In this document: piece after piece, positions 35,364 through 42,888 of the stretch
Numbering within the stretch: position 1 is the first letter of the stretch
Layout of the letters: the number at the start of each line of letters is the position of its first letter
Assembly (NCBI GenBank): GCA_003167275.1
Contig: PMTT01000949.1
Coordinates: 1-45,812 of the forward strand
Source: Bryobacterales bacterium
GTDB lineage: Bacteria > Acidobacteriota > Terriglobia > Bryobacterales > Bryobacteraceae
DNA: 45,812 nt
Direction of reading: 5' to 3'
Made by a program: the position numbers and the translations under genes
The notes under the pieces: model-generated
The model's input: only the letters and a program-made list of their open reading frames with translations
What the model was told of the DNA's origin: nothing
The model's database searches: none

Positions 35364-37997
35364 TCAAGCGGTCCAATGGACCCAATCCATGGGGTTGCGG
35401 CGCCCCAGCTTCAAATGAACTTCCACCGCCTTGCGTTCCGGCAGGTGCAGTTCGCAGGCGGCCTTCCCGGGCTGCAGTTTCGCTGCCAGGACGCCGGGCG
35501 AGCCGGACACGGCTTCGATGCCGTGCCGCGCAATCAGGGTGACGTCCTGCTTCCTGACCGAGGTGATCGTCATATCCACCGTCCGGGCGTCCATGTCCCA
35601 GGACATTTTGTCGAGCCTCGCAAAGGTGCGCAGCAGCATCCCGTTGATGGATCCCTTGACGAGCGAGGGCGGTAGTGCTGGAATCGGCTCGATGACACCG
35701 GGCCGCGAGTAGGCGAGCATTTCGATCATGATCATCTGCAGCCCTCCTTGCGCATCCGGCATGGGCCCGGCATAGGGGTCGTGAGAGCACCGGAGCGTCG
35801 GGCCGACGTTGCCTTCTTCAATCAGTTGCCGGAACTCCGTATCCACGATGTAGCTGTCTTTGAGTCGCGCCCCCACCAATGCGCGATGGCAGCGGCCATG
35901 AGCGGCCAGCCGCTCCGGAACCCGATGCCGGTTGGCGATTACAACAGACTTTGCCAGTTGCGGGGTGCGGTCCGGGTCAATCTCGTCGCCCGGCCACGCG
36001 CCGTAGAGATGCGAGATATGGCGCTGGTTGTAACGCTCCGCCAGCGAGGGCCAGGCCCATTCCTTCAGGGCGCCGTCCCGCTCCATCAGATAGGGCGGCA
36101 ACCTGGCCATAATCGCCTTCCATTTCGGCACGCTGTCGGCCTCAATGCCCAACAGTTCGCTGGCCTCCACCAGATTGGCCAGCACTTCCCGGCACACCGC
36201 GATGTCCATGCTGGAGTTGATCACCAACATGCACGAGGGGTCCAGGTTGCCAGGATTGTTCTCCGGAGAGAAGGATGGAACGAAGATGTAGTTCCCATTC
36301 TTGTCGGTGACCGTCAGGAAGTCCTCGTAAAACAGCGCCAGATCCTTATAAGCCGGAACCACGCGCTTGCGGAGGAAATCCAGATCGCCCGTAACCAGGT
36401 AGTGGTCCCAGAACAGGCGCACGCACCAGCCTCCGGCCGAGAGCCAGTAGGGGTGCGGCCAAATCTCCTCGGTCGAGCCGGCGTGATCGTACATCTTATC
36501 GACACCCTCGTCTTTGGTCGGCGTGAGGGAGTAGTGGGCGCCGCGCATGCCGTAAATGTTTTTCGCATTGGTGCGGTAGTCCGGGTACAGGCTCTCCATC
36601 CAGTTGAAGTAGGCGTCCATGCCTTCCCGGTGATCGCCCTGCGGACCCGGCGCAATCTGCAGGTTGATGTTGGCATTGGTTTCGGCCGACATGGTGCAGT
36701 ACTTGCCGCTGGTCAGGATGAACCAATAGCGGCACATCTCGAACAACTTCTCGAGGAAGGCCGGCGAATAGCCCGGGCTCGACCGCTGATCGGACAGAAG
36801 TTCCTCCGAGGACATGCCGTATTGCGCGGCGCCTCCGAAGTCAACCGTCACGCGGTTGAGCATTTCCGACTGGACCTTGCGGGCCCGCGCGAGCAGCGCC
36901 GCGTAGTCCGGCGTGACCGCTTCCACGGCCCTCCGTACGGCCTCCACCTGAGCCTCGCTGTAATCGGGAAGCTGTTCGATGCGCGTAAGCAGCATCACCG
37001 ACGATGCATTCTCGATTACTACCGTGTCGCCGTCCACTCGGGCCGTGCCACCGTTGCGGATTACGCGGGTCACGCCGGCGTAGCCGCTGTTGTTCACCGA
37101 GGGATCGAAAACGCCTTTGAAGATCAGCCGCTGCTCGTTGAAGTCCTGCTGGGCATTGCTTAGTCCGGGCGCTCCTTCTCTCCCTCCCGCCATTCCTCCA
37201 CCGCGGCCGCCCGCCGCCAACCTTCCCATGGTGATCCGGACGTTCAGAGGCTGTCCTTCGGGGGCGGTGAGCCATTGAACCACGAGGTTGTCGGGCCGGG
37301 ACGCAAAGAGGCGACGAACCCATTCGCCGCGCTCGTCCGTCCAGTGAACCTTCAACTCGGTACTTTCGAAATCCACCGTTCGGAGATAGTTCTTCACCGA
37401 CGCGGTCCTGGGATACTCCAGGTGCATAGAGAATCCCGCGCCTCCGCCCCTCCCCATGCCGCCGCTGATGGCGGTCTTGTGCCATTCGTCGTAACCAAGT
37501 CTCGCGGCTTCATGGTATCGTCCGTCCAGCAGCAGTTGCCGCACTTGCGGAAAAATACTCGCGATCTCAGGCGCCTCGAAGGGCCTCCTATGCGGCGTGA
37601 ACAGGCTTTCGTGGCGGAAGGCGATCTGCTCCGAGTAGGGGTCGCACGCGGTCTCAATGCTCATCGCCCCATTGCCTGAGAGGAGAAGCGCATCGCTGGC
37701 GAGCGAGGCGCTGCAGAAGCCTCGCCGCGGCACGATCTTGCGCTGGACCCGATCCGCCAGCGGCATGGGTGAGATTCTCACTTCCGTTCCGCTCGAATCC
37801 CGGATTGCCGGCGGCTTAGGCAGGAACTCATCCCGCCGCACGCGGCGAAGATAATCGGCGGAACGGTTGTCGGCCGGCGGGACGCCGGTTGTCTGTTGGG
37901 GACGACCGTCGCTTTGCGCCAACGTCGGCGGCGTCTCCACGGAACCCGCCAACCCGACGGCGATGGCACTTTTCTTGATAAAGCCTCTGCGATTCAT
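35364..37997 (-). CDS. Tat-exported GH95-like protein, tandem paralogue
   Basis: An 877-residue GH95-superfamily protein. The ATG at 37997 follows GAGGAAG and opens a Tat-type leader (NRRGFIKKSAIAVGLAGS). The domain order matches its downstream paralogue, and long stretches are near identical (REGMDAYFNWMESL, FWDHYLVTGDLDFLRKRVVP). The catalytic set is complete here: N443 and N445 in NANINLQ, E579 in FSPENNPG, D748 in MPDAQGG. A Gly/Arg-rich insert (GRLAAGGRGGGMAGGREG) interrupts the N-terminal sandwich. It is the first gene of the minus-strand run. Its start overlaps the last codons of a GH43 remnant frame. GH95 enzymes invert and remove terminal alpha-1,2-L-fucose or alpha-L-galactose; which one applies here is not known. 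Confidence 0.84.
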   Translation of the reverse strand: MNRRGFIKKSAIAVGLAGSVETPPTLAQSDGRPQQTTGVPPADNRSADYLRRVRRDEFLPKPPAIRDSSGTEVRISPMPLADRVQRKIVPRRGFCSASLASDALLLSGNGAMSIETACDPYSEQIAFRHESLFTPHRRPFEAPEIASIFPQVRQLLLDGRYHEAARLGYDEWHKTAISGGMGRGGGAGFSMHLEYPRTASVKNYLRTVDFESTELKVHWTDERGEWVRRLFASRPDNLVVQWLTAPEGQPLNVRITMGRLAAGGRGGGMAGGREGAPGLSNAQQDFNEQRLIFKGVFDPSVNNSGYAGVTRVIRNGGTARVDGDTVVIENASSVMLLTRIEQLPDYSEAQVEAVRRAVEAVTPDYAALLARARKVQSEMLNRVTVDFGGAAQYGMSSEELLSDQRSSPGYSPAFLEKLFEMCRYWFILTSGKYCTMSAETNANINLQIAPGPQGDHREGMDAYFNWMESLYPDYRTNAKNIYGMRGAHYSLTPTKDEGVDKMYDHAGSTEEIWPHPYWLSAGGWCVRLFWDHYLVTGDLDFLRKRVVPAYKDLALFYEDFLTVTDKNGNYIFVPSFSPENNPGNLDPSCMLVINSSMDIAVCREVLANLVEASELLGIEADSVPKWKAIMARLPPYLMERDGALKEWAWPSLAERYNQRHISHLYGAWPGDEIDPDRTPQLAKSVVIANRHRVPERLAAHGRCHRALVGARLKDSYIVDTEFRQLIEEGNVGPTLRCSHDPYAGPMPDAQGGLQMIMIEMLAYSRPGVIEPIPALPPSLVKGSINGMLLRTFARLDKMSWDMDARTVDMTITSVRKQDVTLIARHGIEAVSGSPGVLAAKLQPGKAACELHLPERKAVEVHLKLGRRNPMDWVHWTA

Positions 37998-38390
37998 ATG
38001 TGCTTCCTCATCGATGCAATCGCACACTGGAACAGTTGCGGCGCGAACTCAATTAGATAGTTCCGCCGGTTGAACCAACTGTGCGCTCCGGGGCTCTCCT
38101 TGAGCACCGGCTCGAAGCCTTGCCCGGACCAGGTAATTCGCCATGCGGACGGGAGCACTACCGGTGAGGGCCCGACCCCGCCACGCCAGGTCCAGCCGTC
38201 GTCGGACACCAAGGGAGTGCCGCCCGCTTCCGTAGGTGTAATACTTGCCGTCGCACAGCGCGACAGTGGAGGGGTCGTGGATTCCGAAGTGGCCGTCCCA
38301 AGCAAAGGCGATGGAAGCCAGGGCGAGGACCGTTGCTGGAATCGCGTATGTCATTGGGCTATTGCTCGTTGGCGCATGAGATTCGACCAA
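37994..38390 (-). pseudogene. N-terminal remnant of a GH43-like gene, frameshifted
   Basis: An ATG at 38354 opens a signal peptide (MTYAIPATVLALASIAFAW) followed by GHFGIHDPSTVALCDGKYYT, the first strand of a GH43 propeller including its catalytic Asp (HDPS). At about 38245 one extra G in AGCGGGCGGC shifts the frame; in the second frame the homology resumes as GTPLVSDDGWTWRGGV. After that only WSGQGFEPVLKESPGAHSW remains, of unclear register, and the frame ends at 37994, overlapping the GH95 start. Most of the propeller, including the other two carboxylates, is missing. It is therefore a truncated and frameshifted remnant. The retained signal and start could still be translated as a short exported peptide. 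Confidence 0.65.
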
Positions 38391-38584
38391 ATGCTATCAC
38401 GGGGCTAGATCTGCTGCAAGCGCATACATTGCGCATTCAGTGCGCGGCGGGGTAACGGCATGCGCTGGCAAACAACGCGGAAATCGTTGTGGAGGTGCAT
38501 CGGCTTTGATCTTGAGCTGATCTCTGTCGCGGTGGAGTGACGGGTTGTACCTCCACGACTGCATAGAGTCCGTCGAACACATTG

Positions 38585-38685
38585 TCGCGTTCCTTTCCAT
38601 GACAATCGCCGTAATTCCAGCGTGTGCATCCGGCACAGGCCGGCCGTAAGGCACGCGCGAAACCAGTAGCGCGGCACGGACCGGC
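38585..38685 (-). pseudogene. GH95 C-terminal fragment
   Basis: A roughly 33-codon scrap reading SVRAALLVSRVPYGRPVPDA then HAGITAIVMER. It aligns with the catalytic-Asp segment of the two neighbouring GH95 genes (LRCAREPYAVPVPDAHGGIP and the equivalent in 35364-37997). Flanking sequence on both sides is unrelated or out of frame. It is evidence for a third GH95 copy in this minus-strand series that has almost disappeared. Confidence 0.6.
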
Positions 38686-38850
38686 GGGAAGCTTCACGGA
38701 AAACGGTCCCGCGCAGAGCCGGCGGAGACGCCGGGTCGGGATGGGCGCCCATCGGGCCGCGCGACCGGCGGATCTCCAGGACCAATTGAAACAGAGATCG
38801 CAGCCCTTGCTATGCTTGAGGTCGTACACGCCAACGAGAAAGAGAATTCG

Positions 38851-38973
38851 ATGAGCGAACTGGCTCGACGGGATCTGTTCAAGACCACTCTGGCCGCACC
38901 GGCTATAGCGGCCGCATCGGCTGAAACCGCTGACGCGGAGCAAGAACGTAGTCCGTTCTTGGGGAACCTGTAA
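38851..38973 (+). pseudogene. Orphan Tat signal peptide, 40 codons
   Basis: ATG at 38851 opens a standard Tat leader (LARRDLFKTTLAAPAIAAAS), then 18 residues and a TAA stop. No mature domain follows; the GH29 gene with its own Tat leader starts 30 bases later. This is most simply the 5' end of a deleted exported-enzyme gene. A 40-residue exported peptide is possible but not supported by anything else. Confidence 0.55.
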
Positions 38974-39003
38974 AAAGAGAATACTCGGATTTGGAGGAGT
39001 CTC

Positions 39004-40545
39004 ATGACGATCACCAGACGCCAGGCGCTGGCCGCCATTGGAGCGCCAGCGATTCTCAAGCGCGCGCTGGCCGCCGGCGTGCAATTGGATATCACGCAGG
39101 GCCCGTTCCAGGGTACTCGCGAATCGCTCAGAGCGTGGAAGGTTCCCGACTGGTATCGCGACGCAAAGTTCGGCATCTGGGCTCACTGGGGACCGCAATC
39201 CGCCGCCGAATACGGCGACTGGTACGCCCGCAACATGTACATCCAGGGCAATAGGCAGTACGAATATCACGTCAAGACATACGGCCATCCCACGAAGTTC
39301 GGCTTCAAGGACGTGATTCCCACCTGGAAGGCCGATAAGTTCGATCCCGAGCATCTCATCGCGCTCTACAAGAAGGCCGGCGCGAAGTACTTTTGCAGCA
39401 TGGCGGCACATCACGACGGCTTCGATCTGTGGAAGTCCGCGCACCAGCCGCGCTGGAACGCGGTCGCCATCGGTCCCAGGAAGGATATCGTCGGGCTCTG
39501 GAAGAAAGCCGCCCAGAAGGCGGGACTGCGGTTCGCCGTCAGCGAGCACCTGGCGCCCAGCTATCACTGGTTCTCCACTTCGCACACGAGCGATAAGACC
39601 GGTCCGCTCGCAGGTGTTCCCTACGACGGCGCCGACCCCGCCTACGCCGACCTGTATCACGAATTGCCGGCTGACTATCCCTATGGCCAGCGGATTAACG
39701 ATCGCCAGGCGCCGGACCCCTGGAAGCAACACTACTTCAAACGCATCAAGGACCTTGTAGATAACTACCAGCCCGACCTCCTTTACACCGACGGCGATAT
39801 TTTCTTCGAAGAGTACGGCTTGGCACTCGTGGCGAACCTATACAACACGAGCGCCAAGATTCACGGCGGACGCGCGGAGGCGGTATACACCAGCAAGCTG
39901 GCCAGCGATTGCGAAACCGGGACCTGCGTTCTCGACTGGGAACGAGGAGTCGCCGGCGGTATCCCTGCCAACCCCTGGCAGACCGATACGTGCATCGGTG
40001 ACTGGCATTACAACAAGGAAGCGAAGTACAAAAGTCCAAAGTCGGTTATCGATATGCTGGTCGACATTGTCAGTCGCAACGGCAACCTGATGCTGAACTT
40101 CCCGCTGCCCAACAGCGGCGCGCTGGACGATCAGGAACTGAAGATCCTGGATGAGATCACCAAGTGGATGGCCGTCAACAGCGAGGGCATCCACGCGACC
40201 CGCCCGTGGAAGATCTTCGGCGACGGCCCGGTGGCTTCGGCGCCGCAATCGGGCCGCGGCACGAGATTCAACGAGTCGAGCCGCCGGGACTTCACAGCCG
40301 AAGAGGTGCGTTTCACGGCTAAAGGCAACACGCTGTACGCATTCGTGATGGGCTGGCCGGAAAAACAGGCGGTGATCAAGCCCCTGGCGACCACCGGCAG
40401 CGCGACGCCAACGAAAGTCAGGAACGTGGAACTGCTGGGCTTCAAGGGCAAAGTGAGGTGGACCCAGGATGACAAAGGGCTCGCTGTGCAAATGCCTGAA
40501 CAGCAGCCCTGCGCTCACGCGATTACGCTGAAGATCGCGGTATAG
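39004..40545 (+). CDS. Tat-exported GH29 alpha-L-fucosidase
   Basis: A 513-residue GH29 enzyme. GGAGGAG stands just before the ATG at 39004, which opens a Tat leader (TITRRQALAAIGAPAILKRA). The barrel contains WYRDAKFGIWAHWGPQSAAE, GAKYFCSMAAHHDGFDLWKS, the nucleophile D263 in QPDLLYTDGDIFF, and VSRNGNLMLNFPLPNSG; the C-terminal sandwich begins near residue 420. The nucleophile context differs from the other GH29 here (YTDGD versus YFDDN), so the two may cut different fucosyl linkages. Fucosidases of this family retain configuration and release terminal alpha-L-fucose. It starts the plus-strand run GH29 - GH127 - GH95, about 210 bases before the next start. Family assignment is firm; linkage is unknown. 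Confidence 0.91.
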   Translation: MTITRRQALAAIGAPAILKRALAAGVQLDITQGPFQGTRESLRAWKVPDWYRDAKFGIWAHWGPQSAAEYGDWYARNMYIQGNRQYEYHVKTYGHPTKFGFKDVIPTWKADKFDPEHLIALYKKAGAKYFCSMAAHHDGFDLWKSAHQPRWNAVAIGPRKDIVGLWKKAAQKAGLRFAVSEHLAPSYHWFSTSHTSDKTGPLAGVPYDGADPAYADLYHELPADYPYGQRINDRQAPDPWKQHYFKRIKDLVDNYQPDLLYTDGDIFFEEYGLALVANLYNTSAKIHGGRAEAVYTSKLASDCETGTCVLDWERGVAGGIPANPWQTDTCIGDWHYNKEAKYKSPKSVIDMLVDIVSRNGNLMLNFPLPNSGALDDQELKILDEITKWMAVNSEGIHATRPWKIFGDGPVASAPQSGRGTRFNESSRRDFTAEEVRFTAKGNTLYAFVMGWPEKQAVIKPLATTGSATPTKVRNVELLGFKGKVRWTQDDKGLAVQMPEQQPCAHAITLKIAV

Positions 40546-40756
40546 GCGAGTCGAATCCCAGCCGGTCCGCGCGCCTGCGTCCTGTGCGGCATGTCTTGAC
40601 GGCTCTGAACCGCGATTTGCCGTCTATTCGCTGGGCTCAGGCAGCCACATCCGCTTTTGGTCGACTGGGAATCTCGGACACGCGCGGGTTGCTTACATCA
40701 ACGCAAGTTGCGACTATTTGTTCGGAATGACACTCTCATCGAGGATGGAGATTCAA

Positions 40757-42736
40757 ATGAACGAGAAGCCCGAATGGACCAGGCGGATCTTTGCGGCAGC
40801 CCTCGCGGGTGCGCCGGCCATTGCTCAGACTCCGGCCGCCCCTCAGGCGGCGCCGCCGGCCGGCGCTGCGCAGGCCCCGGCCGCGCCGCCGCGGAGGCCG
40901 CAGCAGCCCGAGCCGCTGCCGTTCGCGGAGGCACTGGTCTTCACGCGCAAGGACTTCGAGCCGCATACCACGCCGTACCCGCTCTCGCAGGTTCGCCTGC
41001 TGGCAGGCCCGTGCCTGACGGCCGCGGATGCAAACCGCGCCTACCTGATGCGCATCGCGCCGGACCGGCTCCTGCACACGTTTCGATTGAACGCCGGGCT
41101 GGCGAGTTCGGCGCAGCCGCTCGGGGGATGGGAAGAGCCCAAGGGCGAGCTTCGCGGCCACACCATGGGGCACTACCTCTCGGCGTGCGCACTGAGGGCC
41201 GCCTCGGCGGGAGATAGGGAAATGAAGGCACGGGGGGACGAACTTGTCGCTGAACTCGCCAGGTGCCAAGCCAAACTGGCGGGCGGCTACCTGAGCGCGT
41301 ATCCAACCGAGTGGTACGATCGCTTGGAGAAGCGGCAGCGGGTCTGGGCGCCTTTCTACACCTACCACAAGATCTTCGCGGGCCTGCTCGATATGCACGT
41401 CCACACCGCCAACAGGCAGGCGCTGGAAGTCGCAACCGGCATGGCGGCATGGGCGGACCAATGGAGCGCCTCCAAACCCGAAGCCCAGATGCAGGACATT
41501 TTGCGGGAAGAGTTCGGCGGGATGAGCGAATCTTTCTTCAACCTCGCCGCCCTGACCAGCGACCTGCGCTGGGCAAAGGCGGGCGACCGGTTCCAGAAGA
41601 AGGAGTTCCTCACGCCGCTCGCGCAACACCGCGACGAACTGCGCGGGTTGCACATGAACACGCACGTCCCGCAGGTGATTGGCGCGGCGCGGCGCTACGA
41701 GCTCACTGGCGATCCGCGGTTCCGCGCGGCGGCGGAATTCTTCTGGTACGCGGTGTCATCCGCGCGCACATTCGCGACCGGCGGAAGCAGCACCCAGGAA
41801 TTGTGGCGGACCTCTCCGGGCAGGCTGGCCGCCGAGTGGCGGACAGGGCCAAACCACCAGGAATGCTGCTGCTCGTATAATATGATGAAGTTGACGCGCC
41901 AGCTCTACTCCTGGACCGGAGATCCGCGTTACTTCGACTACTACGAGCGCAACCTGCTCAACCACCGCCTGGGCGCCATACATCCCGAAACAGGTCATTC
42001 GGTCTACTTCCTGTCAATGGCCCCCGGCGCCTGGAAGGGGCTCTGCGACGAAGAGAAGTCATTCTGGTGCTGCACCGGCACGGCGTTCGAAGAGTTCTCA
42101 AAACTGAACGACAGCATCTACTACCGTGACGAGCGCGGCATTTCGGTGAATTTGTTCATTGCGTCGGAGTTGGACGACAGCGCGCGCGCGATCGGTCTGC
42201 GGCAGGACACGCGCTTTCCCGACGAGCCTCGCACGACGCTCACGATCACGAAAGCGCCCGCGTCCTCATGGAAGCTGCGCCTGAGGATCCCGTCGTGGGC
42301 TTCCGCGGCGGCGGCCAAGGTGAACGGCCGTGCCCTGGAAGTTACCCCCGGCCCGAGCAGTTATCTGAGCATCACCCGCGCTTGGAGAAAGGGCGACCGC
42401 GTCGATATCGAGATGCCCATGGCCCTCGCGGCCGAACCATTTGCGGATGAATCGGGCGTGCAAGCGTTTCTGTACGGACCCATGGTCCTGGCGGGCGATT
42501 TGGGCAATGAAGGGCTGACGGATGCCCTGGTCAACAATCAACAGGGCCCGGCGGTGGCCAAAGTCCCGATGAGCGTGCCCGAATTGCGCGCGCCAGGGAA
42601 GAAGTTGGAAGACTGGATCAAGCCGGAAGGCTCATCGCCTATCGCTTTTCGCGCCGCCACTGCGAGCGGCAGCGTCACGCTCAAGCCGCTGAACCAGTTG
42701 TGGGGAAGGTTCGCCACTTACTGGACGGTGTCGTAA
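40757..42736 (+). CDS. Tat-exported GH127-type beta-L-arabinofuranosidase
   Basis: A 659-residue protein of the DUF1680/GH127 superfamily. The ATG at 40757 opens a Tat-like leader (EWTRRIFAAALAGAPAIAQ) followed by an Ala/Pro-rich linker to about 50. The (alpha/alpha)6 barrel contains GELRGHTMGHYLSACAL and TYHKIFAGLLDMH. The metal site is complete: E369-C-C371 in HQECCCSYNMMK and C438-C439 in FWCCTGTAFEEF, matching Glu338, Cys340, Cys417 and Cys418 of the Bifidobacterium HypBA1 enzyme, where Cys417 is the nucleophile. E348 in SSTQELWR is the likely acid/base. C-terminal beta domains follow. The expected activity is release of beta-L-arabinofuranose, for example from hydroxyproline-rich glycoproteins or pectin side chains. 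It lies between GH29 and GH95 in one orientation. Confidence 0.9.
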   Translation: MNEKPEWTRRIFAAALAGAPAIAQTPAAPQAAPPAGAAQAPAAPPRRPQQPEPLPFAEALVFTRKDFEPHTTPYPLSQVRLLAGPCLTAADANRAYLMRIAPDRLLHTFRLNAGLASSAQPLGGWEEPKGELRGHTMGHYLSACALRAASAGDREMKARGDELVAELARCQAKLAGGYLSAYPTEWYDRLEKRQRVWAPFYTYHKIFAGLLDMHVHTANRQALEVATGMAAWADQWSASKPEAQMQDILREEFGGMSESFFNLAALTSDLRWAKAGDRFQKKEFLTPLAQHRDELRGLHMNTHVPQVIGAARRYELTGDPRFRAAAEFFWYAVSSARTFATGGSSTQELWRTSPGRLAAEWRTGPNHQECCCSYNMMKLTRQLYSWTGDPRYFDYYERNLLNHRLGAIHPETGHSVYFLSMAPGAWKGLCDEEKSFWCCTGTAFEEFSKLNDSIYYRDERGISVNLFIASELDDSARAIGLRQDTRFPDEPRTTLTITKAPASSWKLRLRIPSWASAAAAKVNGRALEVTPGPSSYLSITRAWRKGDRVDIEMPMALAAEPFADESGVQAFLYGPMVLAGDLGNEGLTDALVNNQQGPAVAKVPMSVPELRAPGKKLEDWIKPEGSSPIAFRAATASGSVTLKPLNQLWGRFATYWTVS

Positions 42737-42830
42737 TCGCCGATCGGAGCACGGCCGTGGGAACGACAATGCCAATCCGTAATTTCCTTCCAAGGCCCGC
42801 GGCGACGCTCCTCGTTGCGTTTGCGCACAA

Positions 42831-42849
42831 GCCCCGCACCGAACGGGGC
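42831..42849. terminator. GC-rich hairpin between GH127 and GH95 genes
   Basis: A 6-bp perfect stem, GCCCCG / CGGGGC, with a 7-base loop lies 95 bases after the GH127 stop and 40 bases before the GH95 start. No T-run follows, so factor-independent termination is doubtful; it could attenuate or stabilise the transcript. Confidence 0.3.
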
Positions 42850-42888
42850 CTTCATGCGACTCGGGTTGACTTACTCTTCGAACGCATT

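Noticed and set aside
35748-37163. A 471-codon plus-strand frame opposite the second GH95 gene
   Set aside because: No motif; the minus strand carries complete GH95 catalytic residues.
38437-39732. A 431-codon minus-strand frame opposite the GH29 gene
   Set aside because: Most of it is antisense to a well-supported GH29 gene; only its short distal part overlaps a genuine GH95 scrap, which lies in another frame.
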